64,000 bases of DNA from contig NZ_FYDJ01000013.1 of NCBI RefSeq assembly GCF_900187425.1, positions 117,955-181,954 on the forward strand, written 5' to 3'. The notes beneath the pieces were generated by a model. It was not told where the DNA came from. It saw only the letters and a program-made list of their open reading frames with translations, and searched no databases. The number at the start of each line of letters is the position of its first letter. Within the stretch, counting starts at the first letter, position 1. The DNA is from Pseudomonas sp. Irchel s3h14. GTDB lineage: Bacteria > Pseudomonadota > Gammaproteobacteria > Pseudomonadales > Pseudomonadaceae. Shown in pieces: positions 49,822-60,089 of this stretch. Position numbers and translations under genes: made by a program.

Positions 49822-50106
49822 CTACAATCCGCCCGTTGCCTGAAAACTTACCCCGATCACCGTGAGCACCGACAGCGGCAACAGCAGCGTGTCGAGCAAC
49901 GCACTGGCCGGCAGGTCGACGCCCGGATAGCTCGGGGCTTCGGCGCCGAAGCGGTCCATGGCGCAGCAACCGCCGTTCAGGGCATACAAATCCAGACGCG
50001 TCCCCGAATACACCACCGGTGCCCCGGGCTTGGCGGCATCGAGCGTTCGCGCCGTGGCGCAGCCAGCCAATTGCAGCGCCAGCACAATCGCCAGCAGCTT
50101 ATTCAT
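49822..50106 (-). CDS. YceK/YidQ family lipoprotein
   Basis: A 94-residue lipoprotein: signal peptide with lipobox LAGC (Cys near residue 16), then the family stretches VVYSGTRLDLYALNGGCCAMD and LPASALLDTLLLPLSVLTVIG. It matches the YceK/YidQ (DUF1375) pattern; function unknown. The start overlaps the end of ubiX by 8 bases, so it is the last gene of mpl-ubiX-yceK. Confidence 0.87.
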   Translation of the reverse strand: MNKLLAIVLALQLAGCATARTLDAAKPGAPVVYSGTRLDLYALNGGCCAMDRFGAEAPSYPGVDLPASALLDTLLLPLSVLTVIGVSFQATGGL

Positions 50107-50727
50107 CGCTGGTCAGATGGTGTTCGCCCCAACGCGGCAGCATGTCCTGAGGAATGTTCAGCAGATTGAGAATTCGCGCCACGACAAAATCGATCAAGTC
50201 GTCGATGGTTTGCGGCTGATGATAAAAGCCTGGCGATGCCGGCAAAATCGTCACGCCCATGTTCGACAACTTGAGCATGTTCTCCAGGTGGATGCTTGAA
50301 TACGGCGCCTCACGCGGCACCAGAATCAGCTGACGGCGTTCCTTCAAGGTGACGTCGGCGGCACGCTCGATCAGGTTGTTGCAGGCCCCCGTCGCAATAG
50401 CCGACAAAGTCCCGGTGGAACACGGCACCACCACCATCGCCGCTGGCGCGCCGGAGCCCGAGGCCACCGGCGACATCCAGTCTTCCTTGCCATACACCCG
50501 AATCTGCCCGGCGGCAGCGCCGGTGTATTCGGTGAGGAAGGCCTGCATCATCTGGGTTTTCGGCGGCAACGTAACGTCAGTCTCGGTGGCCATCACCAGT
50601 TGCGCAGCCTTGGAGATCATGAAGTGCACTTCGCGGTCTTCACGAATCAGGCAGTCAAGCAGGCGCAAACCATATTGGGCGCCCGAAGCGCCGGTCATCG
50701 CCAGCGTGATGCGTTCAGGGCCGTTGT

Positions 50728-50731
<4 letters not shown>
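50099..50731 (-). CDS. ubiX: Flavin prenyltransferase UbiX
   Basis: A 210-residue enzyme that joins dimethylallyl phosphate to FMN, making the prenyl-FMN cofactor used by UbiD in ubiquinone synthesis. Seen: LAMTGASGAQYGLRLLDCL near residue 10, VPCSTGTLSAIATGACNNLIERAADV, and LVPREAPYSSIHLENMLKLS, ending ILNLLNIPQDMLPRW. The start at 50731 overlaps the mpl stop by 4 bases (ATGA). ubiD is not in the window. Confidence 0.96.
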
Positions 50732-52077
<1,346 letters not shown>

Positions 52078-52144
52078 TAGTCGACCTCGTAAAACATGGC
52101 CGCAGGTTAGCTTAGGGTGGGAAAATTCGCACTCTGTCTTTAAT

Positions 52145-52250
52145 GATCGTTCCCACGCTCTGCGTGGGAATGCCTCAATGGACGCTCTGCGTCCGCTTTG
52201 GGACGCGGAGCGTCCCGGGCTGCGTTCCCACGCAGAGCGTGGGAACGATC
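52145..52250. repeat. Cruciform palindromic repeat, family 2, copy 3
   Basis: Ends as in the copies at 4776 and 21955. The third hairpin reads GGGACGC-GGA-GCGTCCC instead of GTGACGC-AGA-GCGTCAC: paired changes keep the stem. It abuts the eatR stop codon (2 bases) on the reverse strand and lies 67 bases before the mpl start. Confidence 0.9.
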
Positions 52251-52252
52251 AG

Positions 52253-54172
52253 TCACGCAGAACGGGCGATGCCGTGTTTACGCAGTTTTCTGTAAAGGGT
52301 GTTACGGCTGACGCCAAGTTGTTCAGCCGTGTGAGTCATATGCCAGCGCGTCTGTTCAAGCGCATTCAGCAACGCCAGCCGCTCAGCGTCATCCAGCGGA
52401 TAGTCCGACGGCTCTTCAACGGCAACAACCGGAACCGGCCGAGCCTGACGAATCATCACCGGCAAATCCTCCAGCCCGATCCTCCCGTCGTCACACAACG
52501 CCGCCAAGGTGCGCAGCACATTGCGCAACTGCCGCACGTTCCCCGGCCAGGCGAAGGCCAGCAACGCCTGGCGTGCCGGACCGTCGATCAATACGGTTTC
52601 CCCGCCCGCCTCTTCGGCCAGCAAAAAGTCGAGCAACTGAGACTTATCACTGCGATCACGCAGCGCCGGCAGCGCAACTTCCAGCCCGTTGAGCCGGTAA
52701 TACAAATCCTCGCGGAAGCTGCCGTCCTGCACCCGCTCCAGCAGATTGCGGTGAGTGGCGCTGATGATCCGTACATTGACCGATTCCGGCTCGCCGCCGA
52801 TCGGCACTACCTGACGATCCTCCAGCACCCTTAATAGCCGGGTCTGCAAAGCCAGGGGCATGTCGCCGATTTCATCGAGGAACAGAGTCCCGCCATCAGC
52901 CTGCTGCAACTTGCCGCGCATGCCTTCCTTGCGCGCACCGGTAAAGCTGCCGCCGCGATAGCCAAACAGTTCGCTCTCGATCAGGCTTTCGGGGATGGCT
53001 GCGCAGTTGAGGGCGACGAAGGCTTTTTCTGCTCGCTGGCTGGCCTGGTGGACGGCTTTGGCAAACGCTTCCTTGCCGGATCCGGTTTCGCCGTTGATCA
53101 GTAGCGGTACGTCCCGCTCGAACACGCGCAAGGATTTGCGGAAATCTTCCTGCAACCCCGTGTCGCCCAGACAAATGCCCGACAAGCGCGAAGGTGCGGC
53201 GATCACCGCACTTTGCACCACCGGCACCGGAATGCTGCGTGGCTGCCCGCGCAACAGCGCAAACAGACTCCGCCCGTCTCGGGTACGCAATGGCCAACTG
53301 GCGCTGGCGTTGACACTGGCGCGGCCGAGCAATTCATCCAGCGAGCAATCAAAAAACGCCTCGACCGGCTTACCCAGTAACCCACCCCGAATATGCCCCA
53401 GCAGGTTCAGCGCACTCTGGTTGACCGCACTGATCCGCCCTTCTCCGTCAAACGCCAGCAACCCTTCGCTGAACAGCCCGACGGATTCGGCTTGAAGGTG
53501 AAAACGCAGCAACCACTGATTGTCGAAATAGCGCAGGAAATAGCAGCTCTCGATCATCTTCGCCGAAAGATTGACCAGCGCCATGGTGTGGAATTGGCTT
53601 TGACGCGAGACCTCGTGACGCGCCGAGGACACGTCGAGCACCGCCAGCAGTTCGCCATGCGGGTCGAATACCGGGCTCGCCGAGCAGGTCAGGCCGGTGT
53701 GACGGCCGCGAAAGTGCTCGTCCTGGTGGATGGTCAGGGATTGACGCTCTACCAGGCAGGTGCCAATGCCGTTGGTGCCTTCGCAGGCTTCGCTCCAGTC
53801 AGCACCGAGCCAGAGGCCGGCGCGTTCGAAAATCTTCCGTTCGGCAGGCGCAGTGACGCAATTGAGGATCACGCCGCGGGCGTCGGTCAGCAGGACCGCG
53901 TGGCCAGCGCCGGAGAGCTGCTGATGAAGACTGGTCATTTCGCTGCCGGCGATGTGCAGCACTTGCTGCAAGCGCTCGCGACTTTCCAGGACGCGGCCAT
54001 GCTCCAGCACCGTGGGTGCCATGGTCAGGGCCGGGTCGAGGTGATAGTCCTCAAGACAGCGCAGCCAGGAACGGGCAATCGACGGATCGCTGCCGGGACC
54101 GTGCAGGTGGGATTTGCCCTGAGTGACGGTCAGGACCTGCTGGGCATGGCGACTCAAATGGTTGTCGTGCAT
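52253..54172 (-). CDS. eatR: Sigma-54-dependent activator of ethanolamine catabolism (EatR/AcoR type)
   Basis: A 639-residue enhancer-binding protein. Order: N-terminal GAF-type sensory region (about 70-215), a PAS-like part (about 230-300), the AAA+ central domain with Walker A GETGSGKE near residue 364, a GAFTGA loop that reads GSFTGA (YRGGSFTGARKEG), Walker B FLDEIGDM and SATHRNL, and a C-terminal Fis-type HTH (HTAEQLGVSRNTLYRKLRKH). It is divergent from exaC-eat-eutBC and matches the position of EatR (PA4021) in P. aeruginosa. It probably senses ethanolamine or acetaldehyde; the ligand is inference. Confidence 0.92.
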   Translation of the reverse strand: MHDNHLSRHAQQVLTVTQGKSHLHGPGSDPSIARSWLRCLEDYHLDPALTMAPTVLEHGRVLESRERLQQVLHIAGSEMTSLHQQLSGAGHAVLLTDARGVILNCVTAPAERKIFERAGLWLGADWSEACEGTNGIGTCLVERQSLTIHQDEHFRGRHTGLTCSASPVFDPHGELLAVLDVSSARHEVSRQSQFHTMALVNLSAKMIESCYFLRYFDNQWLLRFHLQAESVGLFSEGLLAFDGEGRISAVNQSALNLLGHIRGGLLGKPVEAFFDCSLDELLGRASVNASASWPLRTRDGRSLFALLRGQPRSIPVPVVQSAVIAAPSRLSGICLGDTGLQEDFRKSLRVFERDVPLLINGETGSGKEAFAKAVHQASQRAEKAFVALNCAAIPESLIESELFGYRGGSFTGARKEGMRGKLQQADGGTLFLDEIGDMPLALQTRLLRVLEDRQVVPIGGEPESVNVRIISATHRNLLERVQDGSFREDLYYRLNGLEVALPALRDRSDKSQLLDFLLAEEAGGETVLIDGPARQALLAFAWPGNVRQLRNVLRTLAALCDDGRIGLEDLPVMIRQARPVPVVAVEEPSDYPLDDAERLALLNALEQTRWHMTHTAEQLGVSRNTLYRKLRKHGIARSA

Positions 54173-54207
54173 TTCTTATTGTTCTCCCCGAGCGGTTTAC
54201 ACCCCCT

Positions 54208-54299
54208 GTAGGAGCTGAGCTTGCTCGCGATGGCGTCCCGACATTCAACGTTGATGTTGGTTGTACAGGCGTCATCGCGAGCAAGCTCAGCTCCTACAG
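54208..54299. repeat. REP-like inverted pair (TGTAGGAGC type)
   Basis: TGTAGGAGCTGAGCTTGCTC at the left and GCGAGCAAGCTCAGCTCCTACA at the right. It occupies the eatR-side half of the eatR-exaC intergenic region, between the eatR start and the candidate activator sites. Related to 17864-17970. Confidence 0.88.
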
Positions 54300-54425
54300 G
54301 TTATGCAGCAGCCATCAAAGGTGCATAGATCGCTATGACTGAGTCATATGGGCTCCGAGCATCCTCCAGCCTAGCGTGCATTGCAATGCTGGCGAGACCG
54401 CCCGGTCACAGGTTGTGCCACAGAC

Positions 54426-54452
54426 GGTACAAACTGTCACGAAGGCTGTACC
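54426..54452 (+). promoter_or_regulatory. Candidate upstream activator sites for EatR
   Basis: GGTACA and TGTACC form an inverted pair with 15 bases between, about 90 bases upstream of the sigma-54 promoter. Repeated GTCAC half-sites (54437-54441, 54459-54463) and a TGTGCCACA palindrome (54415-54423) are nearby. Position and repetition suit an enhancer of a sigma-54 activator; the site is not proven. Confidence 0.4.
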
Positions 54453-54527
54453 AAAACCGTCACAGACAGAGTCCGTCGGTCCGACAAAAATCGCGTAAGG
54501 CCTTGATTTGCCTGACCTGCAAGGCAG

Positions 54528-54542
54528 TGGCCCGACCTTTGC
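54528..54542 (+). promoter_or_regulatory. Sigma-54 promoter of exaC-eat-eutBC
   Basis: TGGCCCGACCTTTGC matches TGGCACG-N4-TTGC with GG at 54529-54530 and GC at 54541-54542 in exact spacing; one base differs from consensus. It lies 65 bases before the exaC ATG and downstream of the candidate activator sites, next to a sigma-54 activator gene. Confidence 0.88.
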
Positions 54543-54606
54543 TCTACGCTTATAACAAGCGCACATGCGCCTCTCTTATAAGTACAAAAGCCAAGGAGAA
54601 ATCACC

Positions 54607-56127
54607 ATGCGTTACGCTCACCCCGGTACTGAAGGCGCTATCGTTTCGTTCAAGAGCAAATACGGTAACTACATCGGCGGCGAGTTCGTCGCGCCTGTTA
54701 AAGGTCAGTACTTCACCAATACCTCGCCAGTAAATGGCCAACCGATTGCCGAATTCCCGCGCTCCACGGCCGAAGACATCGAAAAAGCCCTGGACGCTGC
54801 CCACGCGGCCGCCGATGCCTGGGGCGCCACGTCCGTCCAGGCTCGCTCGCTGGTGCTGCTGAAAATCGCCGACCGCATCGAACAGAACCTGGAAGTCCTG
54901 GCAATCACCGAATCCTGGGACAACGGCAAAGCCGTGCGTGAAACGCTCAACGCCGACATCCCGCTGGCGGCCGACCATTTCCGGTATTACGCCGGTTGCA
55001 TCCGCGCTCAAGAAGGCAGCGCCGCCGAGATCGATGGCAACACCGTGGCCTATCACATCCATGAACCGCTGGGCGTGGTCGGGCAGATCATCCCGTGGAA
55101 CTTCCCGATCCTGATGGCCGCGTGGAAACTCGCCCCGGCCCTGGCGGCCGGCAACTGCGTGGTGCTCAAGCCTGCCGAGCAAACCCCGCTGGGCATTACC
55201 GTGCTGATGGAGCTGATCGGCGACCTGCTACCACCCGGCGTGCTGAACGTGGTGCAAGGCTTCGGCAAAGAAGCCGGCGAAGCGCTGGCCACCAGCAAAC
55301 GTATCGCCAAGATTGCCTTCACCGGCTCGACCCCGGTCGGCTCGCACATCATGAAATGCGCCGCTGAAAACATCATTCCGTCCACCGTGGAGCTGGGTGG
55401 CAAGTCGCCGAACATCTTCTTCGAAGACATCATGCAAGCCGAAGAAACCTTCATCGAAAAAGCCGCCGAAGGCCTGGTGCTGGCGTTCTTCAATCAGGGC
55501 GAAGTCTGCACCTGCCCTTCCCGCGCCTTGGTGCAAGAGTCGATCTACGACGACTTCATGAAAGTCGTGATGAAAAAAGTGCTGTCGATCAAACGTGGCG
55601 ACCCGCTGGACACCGACACCATGGTCGGCGCCCAGGCGTCCGAGCAGCAATTCGACAAAATCCTTTCGTACCTGGAAATCGCCAAGGGCGAAGGCGCCGA
55701 GCTGCTGACCGGCGGCAAAATCGAAAAACTCGAGGGCAACCTGGCGACCGGGTATTACATCCAGCCGACCCTGCTCAAGGGCACCAACAAAATGCGCGTG
55801 TTCCAGGAAGAAATCTTTGGCCCGGTGGTGAGCATCACCACCTTCAAGGACGAAGCCGAAGCCCTGGCCATCGCCAACGACACCGAGTTCGGCCTGGGTG
55901 CCGGTCTGTGGACCCGCGACATCAACCGCGCCTATCGCATGGGCCGCGCCATCAAGGCCGGTCGTGTGTGGACCAACTGCTACCACCTGTACCCGGCGCA
56001 CGCCGCGTTCGGCGGTTACAAAAAATCCGGCGTCGGTCGTGAAACCCACAAAATGATGCTCGATCACTATCAGCAGACCAAAAACCTGCTGGTGAGCTAC
56101 GACATCAATCCGTTGGGCTTCTTCTAA
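54607..56127 (+). CDS. exaC: NAD-dependent (acet)aldehyde dehydrogenase
   Basis: A 506-residue ALDH that oxidises acetaldehyde from ethanolamine cleavage to acetate. Seen: WNFPILMAAWKLAPALAAGN, FTGSTPVGSHIM, the general base in ELGGKSPN (Glu) and the catalytic Cys in NQGEVCTCPSR near residue 300, and EIFGPVVSI. Length equals P. aeruginosa ExaC (506). The start at 54607 has AAGGAGA 7 bases upstream. First gene of the operon, under the sigma-54 promoter; a hairpin follows (56139-56178). It could also serve ethanol oxidation. Confidence 0.94.
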   Translation: MRYAHPGTEGAIVSFKSKYGNYIGGEFVAPVKGQYFTNTSPVNGQPIAEFPRSTAEDIEKALDAAHAAADAWGATSVQARSLVLLKIADRIEQNLEVLAITESWDNGKAVRETLNADIPLAADHFRYYAGCIRAQEGSAAEIDGNTVAYHIHEPLGVVGQIIPWNFPILMAAWKLAPALAAGNCVVLKPAEQTPLGITVLMELIGDLLPPGVLNVVQGFGKEAGEALATSKRIAKIAFTGSTPVGSHIMKCAAENIIPSTVELGGKSPNIFFEDIMQAEETFIEKAAEGLVLAFFNQGEVCTCPSRALVQESIYDDFMKVVMKKVLSIKRGDPLDTDTMVGAQASEQQFDKILSYLEIAKGEGAELLTGGKIEKLEGNLATGYYIQPTLLKGTNKMRVFQEEIFGPVVSITTFKDEAEALAIANDTEFGLGAGLWTRDINRAYRMGRAIKAGRVWTNCYHLYPAHAAFGGYKKSGVGRETHKMMLDHYQQTKNLLVSYDINPLGFF

Positions 56128-56138
56128 AAGCGTCTGTC

Positions 56139-56178
56139 GCAGGCAAGCCACTCTCCTTGTGGGAGTGAGCTTGCCTGC
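56139..56178. repeat. Intercistronic hairpin (REP-like) between exaC and eat
   Basis: GCAGGCAAGCCACTC and GAGTGAGCTTGCCTGC pair with one bulged base around a TCCTTGTGG loop. A single REP-like palindrome of the same TGTGGGAG type. It may protect the upstream mRNA or reduce read-through into eat. Confidence 0.7.
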
Positions 56179-56243
56179 ACATTAGGCCTTCGCGCCAACC
56201 CGGCAACCACGCCGGTCAAAAACAATAAGAACAGGTGAACCCT

Positions 56244-57692
56244 ATGCCTAGCGATCAAGCCAGCGTGCAGCCGGCTACCTCCTCGGTCGACTTTGAAAAA
56301 GTCGGCTCCGACTATTTCCAGCAACGTGAACTGAAAAAAGGTGCAGCAGGCTGGGTCCTGCTAGTGGGTCTGGGCGTGGCCTACGTCATCTCCGGCGATT
56401 ATGCGGGTTGGAACTTCGGCTTGGCCCAAGGTGGCTGGGGCGGTATGTTTCTCGCCACGTTGCTGATGGCGACCATGTACCTGTGCATGTGTTTCTCCCT
56501 GGCGGAACTGTCTTCCATGATTCCTACCGCGGGTGGCGGCTACGGTTTTGCCCGTAGCGCATTCGGGCCGTGGGGCGGGTTTCTGACCGGGACCGCGATC
56601 CTGATCGAATACGCAATCGCCCCGGCGGCGATCGCGGTGTTTATCGGCGCCTATTGCGAATCACTGTTCGGCATCGGCGGCTGGATGATTTACCTGGCGT
56701 TCTACATCATCTTTATCGCCATTCACATTTTCGGGGTCGGCGAAGCCCTGAAGTTGATGTTCGTCATCACCGCCGTCGCGGCCTTGGCATTGGCAGTATT
56801 TCTGATCGCGATGGTGCCGCACTTCAATGTCGCCAATTTGCTGGACATCCCGGTGACCGACGCCAAGGGCGCCAGCAGCTTCCTGCCCTTCGGCTATGTC
56901 GGCGTCTGGGCAGCCATTCCTTACGCAATCTGGTTCTTCCTCGCTGTCGAAGGCGTGCCGTTGGCAGCAGAAGAGACCAAAAACCCGAAACGCGACCTGC
57001 CGCGCGGATTGATCGGCGCCATGCTGGTGCTAGTGAGCTTTGCCCTGCTGATTCTGGTGATCGGACCAGGCGGTGCCGGCGCCAATGCACTGCTGACCTC
57101 GGGTAATCCGTTGGTCGAAGCATTGAGCAAGGCCTATGGCGGCTCGACCTGGATGGGCCACTTCGTCAATCTGGTGGGTCTGGCGGGTCTGATCGCCAGT
57201 TTCTTCTCGATCATCTATGCCTACTCGCGGCAGATCTTTGCCCTGTCCCGCGCCGGCTACTTGCCACGCAAACTGTCCGAGACCAACAAAAGCAAGGCCC
57301 CCGTACTGGCGCTGATTATTCCCGGCATCATCGGTTTCGGCTTGTCGCTGACCGGTCAGGGTGACTTGCTGATTCTGGTGGCGGTGTTCGGTGCGACCAT
57401 TTCCTACGTCCTGATGATGGCGGCGCACATCACACTGCGCATTCGGCGCCCCAAAATGGATCGCCCATACCGCACGCCGGGCGGTATCTTCACCTCGGGT
57501 GTAGCGCTGGTGCTGGCTTGCATCGCCGTGGTGGCGGGTTTTCTGGTAGACCCACGCGTGGTGATTGGCGCTGCGATCATCTATGGAGTGTTAATTGCTT
57601 ACTTTGCTTTCTACAGTCGGCATCACTTGGTAGCAGGCACGCCCGAAGAAGAATTCGCGGCCATTCAGAACGCTGAAAAAGCCCTGCACTAA
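56244..57692 (+). CDS. eat: Ethanolamine permease
   Basis: A 482-residue APC-superfamily transporter with about twelve membrane helices (first from residue 33). Seen: GLGVAYVISGDYAGWNFGL at helix 1, SSMIPTAGGGYGFARSAFGPWGG and AVEGVPLAAEETKNPKRDLP, the pattern of Eat/EutW ethanolamine permeases rather than of the eutH type. The start at 56244 has AGGTGA 7 bases upstream; a GTG three codons earlier is in frame. Between exaC and eutB, as in P. aeruginosa (PA4023). Confidence 0.93.
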   Translation: MPSDQASVQPATSSVDFEKVGSDYFQQRELKKGAAGWVLLVGLGVAYVISGDYAGWNFGLAQGGWGGMFLATLLMATMYLCMCFSLAELSSMIPTAGGGYGFARSAFGPWGGFLTGTAILIEYAIAPAAIAVFIGAYCESLFGIGGWMIYLAFYIIFIAIHIFGVGEALKLMFVITAVAALALAVFLIAMVPHFNVANLLDIPVTDAKGASSFLPFGYVGVWAAIPYAIWFFLAVEGVPLAAEETKNPKRDLPRGLIGAMLVLVSFALLILVIGPGGAGANALLTSGNPLVEALSKAYGGSTWMGHFVNLVGLAGLIASFFSIIYAYSRQIFALSRAGYLPRKLSETNKSKAPVLALIIPGIIGFGLSLTGQGDLLILVAVFGATISYVLMMAAHITLRIRRPKMDRPYRTPGGIFTSGVALVLACIAVVAGFLVDPRVVIGAAIIYGVLIAYFAFYSRHHLVAGTPEEEFAAIQNAEKALH

Positions 57693-57743
57693 CGGCCAGA
57701 AATCACGGCGCAGGCCCTGTCTGCGCCGTCACGGAGAATCTGT

Positions 57744-59138
57744 ATGGCAAGTTTTGCTCACACGGTCGGCGCCCAGACCTATCGCTTCGACAGCCTCAAG
57801 GACGTCATGGCCAAGGCCAGTCCGGCGCGCTCCGGGGATTTTCTGGCCGGCGTCGCCGCCCTCAACGATGGCGAACGTGTGGCCGCGCAGATGGCCCTCG
57901 CCAACATCCCGCTCAGCCACTTCCTGCAAGAAGTACTCATTCCTTACGAGGCCGATGAAGTCACCCGACTGATCATCGACACTCACGATAAACAAGCTTT
58001 CGCCGCCGTCAGCCACCTCACCGTCGGCGGCTTTCGCGACTGGCTGCTTAGCGACACCGCCGACGAACAGAGCCTGCGCGCCCTCGCGCCAGGCCTGACC
58101 CCGGAAATGGCCGCCGCCGTGTCGAAGATCATGCGCGTGCAGGATCTGGTGCTGGTGGCGCAGAAAATCCGTGTTGTTACAAAATTCCGCGGCACGATGG
58201 GTTTGCGCGGCCGGTTATCCACACGCCTGCAACCCAATCACCCCACCGATGAACCGGCCGGCATCGCCGCGAGCATTTTGGACGGCCTGCTGTACGGCAA
58301 CGGCGACGCGATGATCGGCATCAACCCGGCCACCGACAGCATCGCCTCGATCTGCGCCATGCTGGAAATGCTCGACGCGATCATCCAGCGCTACGAGATT
58401 CCGACCCAGGCCTGCGTGCTGACGCATGTCACCACGTCCATTGAGGCTATCAATCGCGGCGTTCCGCTGGACCTGGTGTTCCAGTCGATCGCCGGCACCG
58501 AGGCGGCCAACGCCAGTTTCGGTATCAACCTGAACGTGCTGCAGGAAGGCTACGACGCCGGTTTGAGCCTGAATCGCGGCACGCTGGGCCGGAATCTGAT
58601 GTATTTCGAGACCGGCCAAGGCAGCGCCCTGTCAGCCAACGCCCACCACGGCATCGATCAACAGACCTGCGAAACCCGCGCCTACGCCGTGGCGCGCCAT
58701 TTCAAACCGTTCCTGGTGAACACCGTCGTAGGATTCATCGGCCCGGAATACCTCTACAACGGTAAACAGATCATCCGCGCCGGCCTCGAAGACCACTTCT
58801 GCGGCAAGCTCCTGGGCGTGCCCATGGGTTGCGACATCTGTTACACCAACCACGCCGAAGCCGACCAGGACGATATGGACACTCTGCTGACCCTGTTGGG
58901 CGTGGCCGGGATCAACTTCATCATGGGCATCCCCGGCTCCGATGACATCATGCTCAACTATCAGACCACCTCGTTCCACGACGCCCTTTACGCCCGCCAG
59001 ACACTGGGCCTGAAACCGGCGCCGGAATTCGAACAGTGGCTGGCGAGAATGGGCATTTTCACCCAGGCAGACGGCAAGATTCACTTCGGCGACAGCCTGC
59101 CGCCGGCTTTCCGCCAAGCGATGGCGCAACTGGGATGA
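57744..59138 (+). CDS. eutB: Ethanolamine ammonia-lyase large subunit
   Basis: A 464-residue catalytic subunit that, with adenosylcobalamin, splits ethanolamine to acetaldehyde and ammonia. Seen: the TIM-barrel substrate region with TKFRGTMGLRGRLSTRLQPNHP, GLLYGNGDAMIGINPATDS, CVLTHVTTSIEAI, FETGQGSALSANAHHG and LGVPMGCDICYTNHAEAD, then IMGIPGSDDIMLNYQTTSFHDA. Length close to E. coli EutB (453). No microcompartment or EutA reactivase gene is nearby. Overlaps eutC by 4 bases. Confidence 0.96.
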   Translation: MASFAHTVGAQTYRFDSLKDVMAKASPARSGDFLAGVAALNDGERVAAQMALANIPLSHFLQEVLIPYEADEVTRLIIDTHDKQAFAAVSHLTVGGFRDWLLSDTADEQSLRALAPGLTPEMAAAVSKIMRVQDLVLVAQKIRVVTKFRGTMGLRGRLSTRLQPNHPTDEPAGIAASILDGLLYGNGDAMIGINPATDSIASICAMLEMLDAIIQRYEIPTQACVLTHVTTSIEAINRGVPLDLVFQSIAGTEAANASFGINLNVLQEGYDAGLSLNRGTLGRNLMYFETGQGSALSANAHHGIDQQTCETRAYAVARHFKPFLVNTVVGFIGPEYLYNGKQIIRAGLEDHFCGKLLGVPMGCDICYTNHAEADQDDMDTLLTLLGVAGINFIMGIPGSDDIMLNYQTTSFHDALYARQTLGLKPAPEFEQWLARMGIFTQADGKIHFGDSLPPAFRQAMAQLG

Positions 59139-59971
59139 GTGTTGAAATGGATAAACCACCCGTTGACCCACAGAACCCGTTGCTGGAACTGCGTCGCCTG
59201 ACCCCGGCGCGGATCGCCTTGGGAAGAACCGGCACCAGCATGCCGACCAGCGCGCAGCTGGATTTCCAGTACGCCCACGCTCAGGCGCGGGATGCGGTGC
59301 ACTTGCCGTTCGACCATGTGTGGCTCAGCTCACAACTGGCTGAACGCGGGCGTGCCAGTCTGCTGCTACACAGCGCCGCTACGGACCGGAACAGTTATTT
59401 GCAACGCCCCGATTTGGGGCGAAAGCTGAGTAATGAGTCGGCGCAGGCACTGCGCGATTACGCATTGGCCAATCCCGGCGGTGTCGATCTGGCAATTGTC
59501 ATTGCCGACGGGTTGTCGGCGCTGGCCGTTCATCGCCATACCCTGCCGTTTCTGGCGCGGATGGAAGATCAGATTGTGAGTGACGGCTGGTCCGTCTCAC
59601 CGGTCATTCTGGTGGAACAGGGCCGGGTCGCCGTAGCCGACGAGATCGGCGAGCTGCTGGGTGCAAAAATGGTGGTGATCCTGATCGGCGAACGCCCTGG
59701 CCTCAGCTCCCCGGACAGCCTGGGGCTGTATTTCACCTACAATCCAAAGGTCGGGCTGACGGATGCCTATCGCAACTGCATCTCCAATGTCCGGCTCGAA
59801 GGCCTGAGTTACGGCATGGCGGCACACCGTTTGCTGTATTTGATGCGCGAAGCCTGCCGGCGGCAGTTGTCAGGGGTCAATCTGAAGGACGAAGCCCAGG
59901 TTCTGACACTGGAGTCGGACGCAGGAGCGGACATGAAAGGTAATTTCCTACTGAGTTCGTCGGATGCCTGA
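59135..59971 (+). CDS. eutC: Ethanolamine ammonia-lyase small subunit
   Basis: A 278-residue subunit that helps bind the cobalamin. Seen: LRRLTPARIALGRTGTSMPT near residue 19, LDFQYAHAQARDAVH, IVIADGLSALAVHRH, LVEQGRVAVADEIGELL and LIGERPGLSSPDSLGLYFTY, as in EutC. The ATG at 59135 overlaps the eutB stop (ATGA). The reading frame is intact; the last gene of the ethanolamine operon. No clear terminator in the 118 bases after it. Confidence 0.95.
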   Translation: MSVEMDKPPVDPQNPLLELRRLTPARIALGRTGTSMPTSAQLDFQYAHAQARDAVHLPFDHVWLSSQLAERGRASLLLHSAATDRNSYLQRPDLGRKLSNESAQALRDYALANPGGVDLAIVIADGLSALAVHRHTLPFLARMEDQIVSDGWSVSPVILVEQGRVAVADEIGELLGAKMVVILIGERPGLSSPDSLGLYFTYNPKVGLTDAYRNCISNVRLEGLSYGMAAHRLLYLMREACRRQLSGVNLKDEAQVLTLESDAGADMKGNFLLSSSDA

Positions 59972-60089
59972 ACCGTTTCCGCATTGCGTTTCTGATCCAG
60001 TTTCAGGCAGGATCGAAACACGGCCGCCCGAGTGAGAACCGTTCGCCGTCACAGTACGTGAAGACAGCCACTTGAAGACGAGACCTACC

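Noticed and set aside
52253..59971. Ethanolamine microcompartment (eutS/M/N/L/K) near eutBC
   Set aside because: No shell-protein or eutA/eutJ-like gene is in the window; the cluster is the short Pseudomonas type.
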